Positions 45,091-53,679 of a stretch of DNA of 64,000 bases are shown one piece after another. Made by a program: the position numbers and the translations under genes. The notes beneath the pieces were generated by a model that saw only the letters and a list, made by a program, of their open reading frames with translations, did not search any database and was not told where the DNA came from. Position 1 is the stretch's first letter, and each line of letters starts with the position of its first letter. This stretch comes from Paracoccus sp. N5. Lineage in GTDB: Bacteria; Pseudomonadota; Alphaproteobacteria; Rhodobacterales; Rhodobacteraceae. The stretch is taken from positions 248,001-312,000 of the forward strand of contig NZ_AQUO01000001.1 of the NCBI RefSeq assembly GCF_000371965.1, written 5' to 3'.

Positions 45091-45382
45091 TCTCGGCTAC
45101 CACCCCCGCAGGCTCCACCCTGCACCTGACCGCCGCAGTCGCCAGGCCGTCGCGCGACGAAAGCTCCGCATCTCGGACGATTGCTCAACCCGCGCCTAAC
45201 AGCGGCGATAACCGCCGGAACGCTGGTCGGGCCTGCAGGAAGGATCAAGGCCAGGGCACGTCCCCTGAGCACCCCTGGTTTCGGCAGCTCTCCTTGGACA
45301 AGTCCGCATCGGCAGTCGTCCAATGCCGCGCACCGAGGGCAAGGCATCGGCAGATCTGAAAACGCCGGTCACCTCCCCGGCG
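45091..45382. other. non-coding stretch beyond the transposase remains
   Basis: Nothing identifiable. It may be the eroded 3' part of the IS256 element, but no conserved block (for example the C-terminal NPIERLNKEVKRR) can be read. Confidence 0.35.
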
Positions 45383-45634
45383 CTAGATCATGTTCAATGC
45401 GGCCTTGTACATCTCGAGGATGGCTTCCTCTTCGGCGATGTCGTCCTTGTCGCGCTTGCGCAGCGCGATGACCTTGCGCATGACCTTGGTGTCGTAGCCG
45501 CGTGCCTTCGCCTCGGCCATCAGCTCTTTCTGCTGCTCGGTCACGTCCTTCTTTTCCGCCTCGAGCTGCTCGTATTGCTCGATGAACTGGCGCAGCTCTC
45601 CGGCCGCGATGCCATAGGCGTTGTCGTCCTGCAT
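45383..45634 (-). CDS. GapR-like (DUF2312) nucleoid-associated protein
   Basis: 83 residues, almost wholly helical and coiled-coil: AAGELRQFIEQYEQLEAEK, then EAKARGYDTKVMRKVIALRK and KDDIAEEEAILEMYKAAL. It matches DUF2312, whose Caulobacter member GapR clamps overtwisted DNA ahead of replication forks. Compact single gene with a ribosome site AAGGAG (minus strand) before the ATG. Confidence 0.88.
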   Translation of the reverse strand: MQDDNAYGIAAGELRQFIEQYEQLEAEKKDVTEQQKELMAEAKARGYDTKVMRKVIALRKRDKDDIAEEEAILEMYKAALNMI

Positions 45635-45723
45635 GATCCGCTCCTTGTTTTGCCGCAGGGTCTAGGCGGTCTTGCGGGCGGGTGCAATCGCCGCTAGGCC
45701 GTGCCCGGCAAACGGAGGGCGCG

Positions 45724-45951
45724 ATGACGATCTGGGACGGGCTGATCTGGGGCGGAACCGGGCTGACGGCCTTGGGGCTGGTGGCGTTGGCCTGGTGCAT
45801 CCTGACCGCCGCGCGGGCCAAGGCGCGGGTCACGGACGATGCGCAGATGCGGGCCATCATGCGAAAGGTCGTGGTGGTGAACATGGCGGCGCTGGCGGCA
45901 TCGGTCTTTGGCCTGATGTTCGTGGTGCTGGGCATCATTCTGGGCCGCTGA
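45724..45951 (+). CDS. small membrane protein, unknown function
   Basis: 75 residues with two membrane helices (about 6-27 and 50-73) joined by a short basic loop (ARAKARVTDDAQMRAIMRK). GGAGG lies at the right distance from the ATG. One base separates it from dtd, so they are likely co-transcribed. No family recognised. Confidence 0.75.
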   Translation: MTIWDGLIWGGTGLTALGLVALAWCILTAARAKARVTDDAQMRAIMRKVVVVNMAALAASVFGLMFVVLGIILGR

Positions 45952-45952
45952 G

Positions 45953-46402
45953 ATGCGCGCCCTGATCCAGCGCGTCAGCCGCGCCGAAGTCACCGTCGAG
46001 GATCGCAGCATCGGCCGCATCGGCCCGGGGCTGATGGTGCTGGTCTGCGCCATGCAGGGCGACCCCGAGGACGCGCCCGCGAAACTGGCCGCCCGCATCG
46101 CCAGGCTGCGCATCTTCCGCGACGAGGCGGGCAAGATGAACCGCTCGGTCACCGACATCGGCGGCGCGGTGCTGGTGGTCAGCCAGTTCACCCTGGCCGC
46201 AGACACCCGCACCGGCAACCGCCCGGGATTCTCCAGCGCCGAGGCGCCGGCGCGGGGCGAGGCGCTGTACCTGGCCTTTGCGCAGGCCCTGCGCGACCTG
46301 GGCCTGCCGGTCGAGACCGGCGCGTTCGGCGCCGACATGGCGGTGTCGCTGGTCAATGACGGGCCGGTGACGATCTGGATGGATTCCACCGATCGCACTT
46401 GA
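45953..46402 (+). CDS. dtd: D-aminoacyl-tRNA deacylase
   Basis: 149 residues. Removes D-amino acids mischarged onto tRNA. MRALIQRVSRAEVTV at the N-terminus, VSQFTLAADTRTGNRPGFSS (the SQFTL motif), and the C-terminal NDGPVTIWMDS (the NxGPxT motif) are all intact. Probably follows the small membrane protein in one transcript. Confidence 0.95.
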   Translation: MRALIQRVSRAEVTVEDRSIGRIGPGLMVLVCAMQGDPEDAPAKLAARIARLRIFRDEAGKMNRSVTDIGGAVLVVSQFTLAADTRTGNRPGFSSAEAPARGEALYLAFAQALRDLGLPVETGAFGADMAVSLVNDGPVTIWMDSTDRT

Positions 46403-46460
46403 CTTTTCGCGCAAAAGCCGCCATCTGCACCAAGTTGCCGCCCGCTGCCGCGTGAGCAGC

Positions 46461-46476
46461 GACGCGAATTCGCGTC
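46461..46476. promoter_or_regulatory. 16-bp perfect palindrome upstream of the DEAD-box helicase gene
   Basis: GACGCGAATTCGCGTC is self-complementary over all 16 bases, in the 218-base gap between dtd and the helicase. It is too short and without a loop to be a terminator, and so is a candidate operator or restriction-type coincidence. The rest of the gap contains no recognised gene. Confidence 0.35.
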
Positions 46477-46620
46477 AGGTCGGCCACATTTTCCGGTTTC
46501 CCATTCACGCGGGGAGGCTTGCGGGCATAGCGTATCGCGCCCGCCCCTCGCAACCAGCCGCACGCGATGCGGCCCCTTGTCATGCGCGCCGATACGCGGC
46601 CCGCATGGCCGAAAGATGAC

Positions 46621-48072
46621 ATGACGCAAGACACCACCCGCCCGAACCGTTCGGGCAAGCCGCGCCAGAATGCCTCGGGCCAGCCCCGCGGCGACGCTCA
46701 CCCCCGCGGCGAGCGTGGCGGCAAGCCCGGCTTCCGCGGCGGCAATGCCAAGCCGACCACCAGCCACCGCCGCCACCGCGACGAGCCCGAAGAGAAGTTC
46801 ATCCGCCGGGCCATCCCCGACATCGACACGCCCTTCACCCGCATGGGCATCGACGCCCGCGTGGCGGTGAACCTGCCGCCGATGGGCATCGACGCGCCCT
46901 CGCCGATCCAGGAGAAAGCCATCCCCGGCATCGTCGAGGGCCGCGACCTGCTGGGCCTCGCGCAGACCGGCACCGGCAAGACGGCGGCCTTCGGCCTGCC
47001 GATGCTGACGCGGCTGCTGAACATCGGCCGCAAGCCCGAGCCCCGGACCTGCCGCGCGCTGATCCTGGCGCCGACGCGCGAACTGGCGACCCAGATCGCC
47101 GCGAACATCGACGCCTATGCCGCCGGCACCGCCATCCGGCAGTTCCGCGTCGTCGGCGGCGCCTCGATCAACACCCAGACCATGCGCATGGAGCGCGGCG
47201 TCGACGTGCTGATCGCCACGCCCGGCCGGCTGATCGACCTGATCGAGCGCGGCGCCGTGGACCTGTCGCAAACCAAATACCTGGTGCTGGACGAGGCCGA
47301 CCAGATGCTGGACATCGGCTTCATCCACGCGCTGCGCCGCATCGCCAAGATGCTGCCGCGCGAACGCCAGACGCTGCTGTTCTCGGCCACCATGCCGAAG
47401 CTGATGGAGGAACTGGCCGACAGCTATCTGACCGATCCGCTGAAGGTTGCCGTGAACCCTCCGGGCCAGGCGGCGGCCAAGATCGCGCAGGGCGTGCATT
47501 TCGTGAACCAGGGCGACAAGGCGACGCTGCTGGCCGAATACCTGGCCAAGCACCGCGAGGAGCTGGCCATCGTCTTCGGCCGCACCAAGCACGGTTCGGA
47601 AAAGCTGTCGAAACTGCTGGAGAAATGGGGCTACAAGGTCGCCGCCATCCACGGCAACAAGAGCCAGGGCCAGCGCGAGCGCGCCCTGTCCGGCTTCCGC
47701 GCCGGCGAGACCAAGGTGCTGGTCGCGACCGATGTGGCGGCGCGCGGGCTCGACATTCCCGAGGTGGCGCATGTCTATAACTACGACCTGCCCAACGTGC
47801 CCGAGAACTACGTCCACCGCATCGGCCGCACCGCGCGCGCCGGCCGCGACGGCCGCGCCATCGCCTTCTGCGCCCCGGCCGAGATCGGCGAATTGCGCGC
47901 CATCGAAAAGGCCATGAAGGCGCCGATCCCGGTGGTCGGCGGCGAGGTGCCCTTCGAGGCGGCGAAGATCCGCGAACGCGGCGGCCCGGCCGGCCGCGGC
48001 GGCCCCGCGGGCCAGCAGCCGGCGCGCAAGCGCCCGGCCCGCCGCCCCTCGCGCGCGCCGAAATCGGCCTGA
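46621..48072 (+). CDS. DEAD-box RNA helicase (RhlE-like)
   Basis: 483 residues. Basic, Gly/Arg-rich N-terminus (1-55), then the helicase core: AQTGTGKTAAFG (I), PTRELATQI (Ia), LDEADQM (II), SATMP (III), IVFGRTKHGSEKL, VATDVAARGLDIPEVAHV (V) and HRIGRTARAG (VI). A short basic tail (RKRPARRPSRAPKSA) ends it. It unwinds structured RNA, often in cold or ribosome assembly. The N-terminal extension before the core is unusual in length for RhlE. An upstream in-frame ATG at 46567 would add 18 residues. Confidence 0.92.
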   Translation: MTQDTTRPNRSGKPRQNASGQPRGDAHPRGERGGKPGFRGGNAKPTTSHRRHRDEPEEKFIRRAIPDIDTPFTRMGIDARVAVNLPPMGIDAPSPIQEKAIPGIVEGRDLLGLAQTGTGKTAAFGLPMLTRLLNIGRKPEPRTCRALILAPTRELATQIAANIDAYAAGTAIRQFRVVGGASINTQTMRMERGVDVLIATPGRLIDLIERGAVDLSQTKYLVLDEADQMLDIGFIHALRRIAKMLPRERQTLLFSATMPKLMEELADSYLTDPLKVAVNPPGQAAAKIAQGVHFVNQGDKATLLAEYLAKHREELAIVFGRTKHGSEKLSKLLEKWGYKVAAIHGNKSQGQRERALSGFRAGETKVLVATDVAARGLDIPEVAHVYNYDLPNVPENYVHRIGRTARAGRDGRAIAFCAPAEIGELRAIEKAMKAPIPVVGGEVPFEAAKIRERGGPAGRGGPAGQQPARKRPARRPSRAPKSA

Positions 48073-48098
48073 GCCGCGGCCGACCCCGCGCAAACGTG

Positions 48099-48122
48099 AG
48101 CCGCCGCCTGCGGGCGGCGGCT
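48099..48122 (+). terminator. terminator of the DEAD-box helicase gene
   Basis: Exact 10-bp arms AGCCGCCGCC/GGCGGCGGCT with the loop TGCG, 27 bases past the stop and 35 before tdk. Confidence 0.65.
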
Positions 48123-48156
48123 TGCCCGCATCGGGCCCTCGCGGCTATCTGCCGGC

Positions 48157-48723
48157 ATGGCCAAGCTTTATTTCCATTACTCGACGATGAATGCCGGCAA
48201 GAGCACGCTCTTGCTGCAGGCGTCCTATAACTATCGCGAGCGTGGCATGCAGACGCTGCTGCTGACCGCCGCACTGGACGACCGCGCCGGGCCGGCCCAG
48301 ATCGCCAGCCGCATCGGCATTTCCGAACCCGCCGCCACCTTCACCCCGGAGACCGACCTGTTCGCCCTGATCGCCGAGGCAGGGCCCTGCGCCTGCGTCT
48401 TCGTCGACGAGGCGCAGTTCCTGACCGAGATCCAGGTCTGGCAGCTGGCGCGCGTCGCCGACGACCTGGGCCTGCCGGTGATGTGCTATGGGTTGCGGGT
48501 CGATTTCCGGGGCAATCTGTTTCCGGGCTCGGCCGCGCTTCTGGCCTGGGCGGACGACCTGCGCGAGGTGCGCACCATCTGCCATTGCGGCCGCAAGGCC
48601 ACCATGGTGGTGCGGCAGGATGAAGAAGGCCGTGCGCTGCATGACGGCGCGCAGGTCCAGATCGGGGGGAATGAAACCTATGTCTCGCTGTGCCGCCGGC
48701 ACTGGCGCGAAATGATGGAGTGA
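48157..48723 (+). CDS. tdk: thymidine kinase
   Basis: 188 residues, type II (bacterial/cellular) thymidine kinase. The P-loop is STMNAGKSTLLLQA near the N-terminus, Walker B is CVFVDEAQFLT near 86-96, GLRVDFRGNLFPGSAALL follows, and a zinc-ribbon remnant appears as TICHCGRKATMVVR with CRRHW near the end. ATP-dependent salvage of thymidine. Confidence 0.95.
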   Translation: MAKLYFHYSTMNAGKSTLLLQASYNYRERGMQTLLLTAALDDRAGPAQIASRIGISEPAATFTPETDLFALIAEAGPCACVFVDEAQFLTEIQVWQLARVADDLGLPVMCYGLRVDFRGNLFPGSAALLAWADDLREVRTICHCGRKATMVVRQDEEGRALHDGAQVQIGGNETYVSLCRRHWREMME

Positions 48724-48727
48724 CCGC

Positions 48728-49918
48728 ATGCAAGCCAGCAACACATCCCGCGCCTATGGCTGGGTGGCCCGCTTTTTCCACTGGACCGTCGCGGTCCTGA
48801 TCCTGGCCGCCATCGGCCTGGGGCTTTATGCCGGCAGCCTGCCGCGCGGCGCGCAGGACCAGATGCAGGCGGTGTTCCAGGCCTTCTCGATCCACAAGAC
48901 CGTGGGCGTGGCCGCGCTGGTCCTGGCGGTGCTGCGCATCCTCTGGACCCTGACCCAGAGGAAGCCGCGCCCGCTGCATCCCGGCCGGCGGCTGGAAAGC
49001 TTCGTCGCCGAGGCGGTGCATTGGGCGCTGTGGCTCGGCATGGTCATCATGCCGCTGACCGGCTGGTTGCTGCATTCCGCGGCGCCGGGCGTGTTTTCCC
49101 GCATCCTGTGGCCGCTGGGGCAGCGCCTGCCCCTTGTCCCCGAGGATGCCGCCCTGGCCGAGCGTTTCGCCGGCTTTCACGAGACCGGCTGGTGGGTGCT
49201 GGCCGGGCTGATCGGGCTGCATGTCGCGGGCGCCGTGAAACATGCGCTGATCGACCGCGACGGCACCATGAGCCGCATGGCCGGCCCTCCCGACCGCGCG
49301 CCCGAGCCGCCGCCGGCCCGGCCCGCCCTGCTGTCGCATCTGCTGGCGGCCCTGGCCGCGCTGGCGATCTGGGGCGCGACGGCAATCCTGGCGGTGCCCG
49401 AGGCCGACGAGGATGCCGCGGCGCCCGCCGCGACGGCGGCCGTCGCCTCGGGCTGGGCGGTCGAGCAAGGGACGCTCGCCATCGAGGCCACGCAGGCGGG
49501 CAGCCCGATCTCGGGCCGGTTCGGCAAATGGGATGCGGCGATCGACTATGATCCCGAAGCGCGGGCCGGGCATGTGACGGTCAAGATCGACATCGCCTCG
49601 CTGGAGCTGGGCTCGGTCAGCGACAGCGCCAAGGGGCCGGATTTCCTGAACGCCCCCGCGCATCCGACCGCGACATTCGAGGCCGATATCCTGGCCGAGG
49701 CCGCGGGTCCGGTCGCGCGCGGCACGCTGACCATCGCCGGAAAAACCGTGCCGGCGGAACTGCCCTTCGATCTGGCGATCGCGGGCGATACGGCCACGGC
49801 CAAGGGCCGGATGCAGGTGGACCGGCGCGATTTCGGCGTGGGCAGCGGCTATGCCGATGAAAGCACCGTCGGTTTCGCGGTCGGGATCAGCTTCGACCTG
49901 ACGGCGAAGCGGCAGTAG
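48728..49918 (+). CDS. fusion of a cytochrome b561-type membrane domain and a YceI domain
   Basis: 396 residues. Residues 1-185: four-helix b561-like domain with heme-ligand histidines in RFFHWTVAVLILAAIGLG, FSIHKTVGVAALVL, AVHWALWLGMVIMPLTGW and GLIGLHVAGAVKHALIDRD. A fifth helix (about 205-225) leads to a YceI-like lipid-binding barrel (about 240-395: ATQAGSPISGRFGKWDAAID, PTATFEADIL, KGRMQVDRRDFGVGSG). The join suggests electron transfer with a bound isoprenoid quinone on the periplasmic side. Four bases after tdk. Confidence 0.87.
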   Translation: MQASNTSRAYGWVARFFHWTVAVLILAAIGLGLYAGSLPRGAQDQMQAVFQAFSIHKTVGVAALVLAVLRILWTLTQRKPRPLHPGRRLESFVAEAVHWALWLGMVIMPLTGWLLHSAAPGVFSRILWPLGQRLPLVPEDAALAERFAGFHETGWWVLAGLIGLHVAGAVKHALIDRDGTMSRMAGPPDRAPEPPPARPALLSHLLAALAALAIWGATAILAVPEADEDAAAPAATAAVASGWAVEQGTLAIEATQAGSPISGRFGKWDAAIDYDPEARAGHVTVKIDIASLELGSVSDSAKGPDFLNAPAHPTATFEADILAEAAGPVARGTLTIAGKTVPAELPFDLAIAGDTATAKGRMQVDRRDFGVGSGYADESTVGFAVGISFDLTAKRQ

Positions 49919-49922
49919 GAAG

Positions 49923-49950
49923 AAAGGGCCGCCTCGATGGGCGGCCCTTT
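49923..49950. terminator. bidirectional terminator between the b561-YceI gene and ndk
   Basis: Exact 11-bp arms AAAGGGCCGCC/GGCGGCCCTTT with a 6-nt loop, between convergent stops at 49918 and 49984. A-rich on one side and T-rich on the other, so it works in either direction. Confidence 0.85.
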
Positions 49951-49955
49951 CGTCT

Positions 49956-49978
49956 TGGGTATTTTCGGAGCAAAGAAG
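49956..49978 (+). repeat. dispersed intergenic repeat, copy 3
   Basis: TGGGTATTTTCGGAG followed by CAAAGAAG, directly after the b561-YceI/ndk terminator. Close match to the copy at 38822-38844 and its relatives. Confidence 0.7.
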
Positions 49979-49983
49979 CCGGA

Positions 49984-50406
49984 TCAGCCGACCAGTTCGA
50001 GGCCCGAGAAGAAGAAGGCGATCTCGCGCGCGGCGGCTTCGGGGCTGTCCGAGCCGTGCACCGAGTTCTCGCCGACCGAGAGGGCGAATTCCTTGCGGAT
50101 GGTGCCTTCGTCGGCATTGGCCGGGTTGGTCGCGCCCATGACTTCGCGGTTCTTCAGGATGGCGCCCTCGCCTTCCAGCACCTGCACCACCACCGGCTCC
50201 GAGGTCATGAATTCGGTCAGCTCGCCGTAGAAGGGGCGTTCCTTGTGTTCGGCATAGAACTGGCCGGCTTGCGCGAGCGTCAGCTGGATGCGCTTCTGCG
50301 CCACGATGCGCAGGCCGGCTTCCTCGAACTTGGCATTGATCTTGCCGGTCAGGTTGCGCTTGGTGGCGTCGGGTTTGATGATCGAAAGCGTGCGTTCGGT
50401 CGCCAT
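49984..50406 (-). CDS. ndk: nucleoside diphosphate kinase
   Basis: 140 residues. Balances nucleoside triphosphates by phosphate transfer through His117 in NSVHGSDS. The N-terminus ERTLSIIKPDATKRNLTG and the internal GATNPANADEGTIRKEF fit the family. The ATG at 50406 is the family start; upstream codons belong to the gap before the ABC-F gene. Confidence 0.97.
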   Translation of the reverse strand: MATERTLSIIKPDATKRNLTGKINAKFEEAGLRIVAQKRIQLTLAQAGQFYAEHKERPFYGELTEFMTSEPVVVQVLEGEGAILKNREVMGATNPANADEGTIRKEFALSVGENSVHGSDSPEAAAREIAFFFSGLELVG

Positions 50407-50568
50407 TGGGGTCGTCCTTTTCCTGATCCGGGCGGGATGGCCCGGAATTGCGCGCCCCGTTACCATGCGGCGCGGCGCTTGAAAAGCGGCGGCGGCCCCC
50501 GCCGCGCGCCTGGGCGCGGGCCATGACACAGGATTGACGGCCGCGCGCGCTTCGTCCATGCGGGGGCC

Positions 50569-52416
50569 ATGCTGCGCATCGACGACATATCCTATTCCAT
50601 CGCCGGCCGGCCGCTGTTCGAGCAGGCCAGCGCCACCATTCCCGACGGCCACAAGGTCGGCCTCGTCGGGCCGAACGGCGCCGGCAAGACCACGCTCTTC
50701 AAGCTGATCCGGGGCGAGCTGGGCCTTGACGGCGGCGCGATCACCCTGCCCGCCCGCGCCCGCATCGGCGGCGTCGCACAAGAGGCGCCGGGCACCGCGA
50801 CAAGCGTGCTGGAGACGGTGCTGGCCGCCGACGAGGAACGCGCCGCCCTGCTGGCGGAATCCGCGACCGCGACCGATCCGCATCGCATCGCCGAGATCCA
50901 GACCCGCCTGGCCGACATCGACGCCTGGTCGGCCGAGGCCCGCGCCGCGACCATCCTGCGCGGCCTGGGTTTCTCGACCGAGGATCAGGCACGGCCGACC
51001 AGCGACTATTCCGGCGGCTGGCGCATGCGGGTCGCGCTGGCCGGGGTGCTGTTCTCGCAGCCCGACCTCCTGCTGCTGGACGAGCCGACGAACTATCTGG
51101 ACCTGGAAGGCGCGCTATGGCTGGAAAGCTATCTGCAACGCTATCCGCATACCGTCATCGTCATCAGCCACGACCGCGACCTGCTCAATCGCGCCGTCGG
51201 CCATATCCTGCATCTCGAGGATCGCAAGCTGGTGCTTTATTCGGGCGGCTACGACACGTTCGCCCGCACCCGGGCCGAAAAGCGCGCCCTGCAAGCGGCC
51301 GAGGCCAAGAAGCAGGAGGCGCGGCGCGCGCATCTGCAAAGCTTCGTCGACCGATTCCGCGCCAAGGCCAGCAAGGCCGTGCAGGCGCAGGCCCGCATCA
51401 AGATGCTGGCGAAGATGGAGCCGATCACCGCCCCGGAAGAGGCCAGGTTCCACCGCTTCAGCTTTCCGCAGCCCGACCAGCTGTCGCCGCCCATCGTCTC
51501 GCTGGACGGGGTTTCGGTCGGCTATGGCGACCGGGTGGTGCTGCACCGGCTGGCGCTGCGCATCGACCAGGACGACCGCATCGCGCTTCTGGGCCGCAAC
51601 GGCCAGGGCAAGTCCACGCTGTCGAAACTGCTGGCCGGTCGGCTGGAGCCGATGGAGGGGCGGATCAACCGCTCGGGCAAGCTGCGCATCGGCTATTTCG
51701 CCCAGCACCAGGTCGATGAGCTGGAGCTGGACGAGACGCCCCTGGCCCATGTCCGCCGGCTGCGCCCGGACGAGACGCCGCCCCGGCTGCGGGCGCGGCT
51801 GGCCGGCTTCGGCCTGATGGAGGCGCAGGCCGAGACCAAGGTGCGGCAGCTTTCGGGCGGGCAGAAGGCGCGGTTGTCGCTGCTGCTCGCGACCATCGAC
51901 GCGCCGCATCTGCTGATCCTGGACGAGCCGACGAACCATCTGGACATCGAAAGCCGCGAGGCGCTGACCGAGGCGCTGAACGACTATACCGGCGCCGTGG
52001 TGCTGGTCAGCCACGACATGCACCTGCTGAACCTGGTGGCCGAGCGGCTGTGGCTGGTCGATCAGGTCGGGGTCGCGCCCTGGCAGGGCGATCTGGACGA
52101 TTACCGCAAGATGCTGCTCTCGGGCGAGGAGAAGCCCGCCGCGAAACCCGAGCCGAAGCCGGCGGCGAAACGTCCCTCGCGCGATCAGGTGCTGGAACTG
52201 CGCGCCGAGGCCCGCCGTGCCGAGGAGCGGGTCGAGAAGCTGACCGCCATGCTGGAAAAGCTCGACGCCATCATGGCCGACCCGGCCACCTATGACGACG
52301 CGCAGAAGGCCGAGGCCTTCGGCCGCAAGCATGCCGAGGCCAGCGCGGCGATGACCCGCGCCGAGGGGCTGTGGATGGAAGCGCTGGAACGGCTCGAGGA
52401 CGCGCTGCGCGCCTGA
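50569..52416 (+). CDS. ABC-F family ATPase
   Basis: 615 residues with two ABC domains and no membrane segment. First: GPNGAGKTTLFKL, signature SGGWRMRVALAG, Walker B LLLLDEPTNYLD. Second: GRNGQGKSTLSK, LSGGQKARLSLL, LLILDEPTNHLDIE. The linker between them (about 235-290) is Lys/Gln/Ala-rich helical. A C-terminal coiled coil (about 525-615: EARRAEERVEKLTAMLEKLD) is typical of the Uup/YheS type. The likely role is on the ribosome, in translation or rRNA handling. Confidence 0.92.
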   Translation: MLRIDDISYSIAGRPLFEQASATIPDGHKVGLVGPNGAGKTTLFKLIRGELGLDGGAITLPARARIGGVAQEAPGTATSVLETVLAADEERAALLAESATATDPHRIAEIQTRLADIDAWSAEARAATILRGLGFSTEDQARPTSDYSGGWRMRVALAGVLFSQPDLLLLDEPTNYLDLEGALWLESYLQRYPHTVIVISHDRDLLNRAVGHILHLEDRKLVLYSGGYDTFARTRAEKRALQAAEAKKQEARRAHLQSFVDRFRAKASKAVQAQARIKMLAKMEPITAPEEARFHRFSFPQPDQLSPPIVSLDGVSVGYGDRVVLHRLALRIDQDDRIALLGRNGQGKSTLSKLLAGRLEPMEGRINRSGKLRIGYFAQHQVDELELDETPLAHVRRLRPDETPPRLRARLAGFGLMEAQAETKVRQLSGGQKARLSLLLATIDAPHLLILDEPTNHLDIESREALTEALNDYTGAVVLVSHDMHLLNLVAERLWLVDQVGVAPWQGDLDDYRKMLLSGEEKPAAKPEPKPAAKRPSRDQVLELRAEARRAEERVEKLTAMLEKLDAIMADPATYDDAQKAEAFGRKHAEASAAMTRAEGLWMEALERLEDALRA

Positions 52417-52466
52417 AAGCCACACATCACGGCTTTTCGTCCGGCAAGCCGCAGCGCGGGCTTGCC
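52416..52466 (+). terminator. two successive hairpins after the ABC-F gene
   Basis: A 6-bp stem AAAGCC/GGCTTT (52416-52436, ending in TTTTCG) overlaps the last base of the gene, and an 8-bp stem GGCAAGCC/GGCTTGCC (52443-52466) follows. The first resembles a weak intrinsic terminator, the second adds stability. Confidence 0.45.
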
Positions 52467-52518
52467 CCGGCAAGCGGTTTCGCCCAATGCCTTCGGGCAA
52501 GTTGACAAGGATTCGCCC

Positions 52519-53253
52519 ATGACCCGTCTGATCGCGCTCGCCCTGCTCTCTGCCACCGCGCTGGGAACGCCGGCCATGGCGCAATCGCTGGCCGGGCGCA
52601 GCTTTTCCTTCGACGCCGGGCTCGGGGTGAAATACAGCCCGGAATACATGGGCTCGGACAACCTGGATTCCTCGCCCTGGCTGATCCTGAAGAACGCCGA
52701 TGCCGACCGCGACAAGCCGGACGGATTCTCGTTCCTGCCCTCGCTGAACTATATCGGCAAGCGCGAAGCCAGCGACTATCCCGACCTGCACGGCATGTCC
52801 GACGTGGGCATCGCCGGCGAGGCGGGACTCAAGGTTTCCTATCGCATGGGCGACATGACCAGCTATGGCGCCATCCGCAAGGGCTTCGGCGGCCACCATG
52901 GCGTGGTGGGTGAGCTGGGCGCGAAATACCGCATGGAATACAACGACCGGCTGACGCTCTGGACCGGGGCCGAGCTGGGCCTGGGCAGCGACGATTTCAC
53001 CGACACCTATTTCGGCGTCACCGGGGGCGAATCGATCTCCAGCGGCCATCGCGCCTATGATCCCGAGGGCGGCGCCTATATCGCCCGGCTCAGCGTCGAG
53101 GCGCGCTATGAATTCATGCCCGACACCGCGCTGATGGGCCGGCTGACCTATGGTCGCCTGCTGGGCGATGCCAGCGATTCGCCGCTGGTGCAGGAGCGCA
53201 ACCAGCCCTCGGTCAGCATCGGCGTGGCGCGGCGGCTGAACTTCCGCTTCTGA
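52519..53253 (+). CDS. MipA/OmpV-family outer membrane protein
   Basis: 244 residues with a cleavable signal (LIALALLSATALGTPAMAQ). The mature part is strand-rich with alternating aromatic residues, YSPEYMGSDNLDSSPWL at the start, and ends in LNFRF, the Phe terminus of outer membrane barrels. This suits MipA/OmpV, once called a scaffolding protein for murein enzymes, more likely a barrel of unknown cargo. The ATG at 52519 precedes the signal peptide directly; an earlier in-frame ATG would spoil it. Confidence 0.82.
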   Translation: MTRLIALALLSATALGTPAMAQSLAGRSFSFDAGLGVKYSPEYMGSDNLDSSPWLILKNADADRDKPDGFSFLPSLNYIGKREASDYPDLHGMSDVGIAGEAGLKVSYRMGDMTSYGAIRKGFGGHHGVVGELGAKYRMEYNDRLTLWTGAELGLGSDDFTDTYFGVTGGESISSGHRAYDPEGGAYIARLSVEARYEFMPDTALMGRLTYGRLLGDASDSPLVQERNQPSVSIGVARRLNFRF

Positions 53254-53262
53254 GACCCGGGC

Positions 53263-53291
53263 TGGACCCTGCGGAAAGCACACCCTATATA
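53263..53291 (+). promoter_or_regulatory. candidate promoter of the DUF59 gene
   Basis: TGGACC (53263-53268) and TATATA (53286-53291) with a 17-base spacer, about 28 bases before the ATG at 53320. Confidence 0.4.
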
Positions 53292-53319
53292 AGCGCCAGG
53301 CTTTCACAGGACGGGCGCA

Positions 53320-53679
53320 ATGACCGACGAAACCCTCAAGGAAGGCGATCCGCTGATCGCGCCCTCGACGACCGAGCATCCGCTGTATGACAGCGTGGTC
53401 GAGGCCTGCAAGACGGTCTATGACCCCGAGATCCCGGTGAACATCTTCGACCTGGGGTTGATCTATACCATCGCCATCGACGCCGAGAACGCCGTGCGCA
53501 TCGTCATGACCCTGACCGCGCCGGGATGCCCGGTCGCCGGCGAGATGCCGGGCTGGGTCGCCGACGCCGTGGGCGCCATGCCGGGCGTCAAGCAGGTCGA
53601 TGTCGAGATGACATTCCAGCCGCAATGGGGCATGGACATGATGTCGGACGAGGCCCGGCTGGAGCTGGGGTTCATTTGA
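53320..53679 (+). CDS. DUF59/MIP18-family Fe-S assembly protein (SufT-like)
   Basis: 119 residues. Contains TVYDPEIPVNIFDLGLIYTI and MTLTAPGCPVAGEMPGW with the conserved Cys of the DUF59 family, and ends VEMTFQPQWGMDMMS then DEARLELGF. Homologues (SufT, PaaD-like) help mature Fe-S proteins. There are no suf genes here, so it is an isolated copy. It overlaps the next gene if that starts at TTG 53676. Confidence 0.88.
   Translation: MTDETLKEGDPLIAPSTTEHPLYDSVVEACKTVYDPEIPVNIFDLGLIYTIAIDAENAVRIVMTLTAPGCPVAGEMPGWVADAVGAMPGVKQVDVEMTFQPQWGMDMMSDEARLELGFI

Noticed and set aside
44739..45359. Open frame of 206 codons on the plus strand in the gap upstream of cmk
   Set aside because: It runs through the IS256 remains in a mixed frame; only a part (RAFEAARQRC) has transposase resemblance. 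It is a by-product of the decayed gene.
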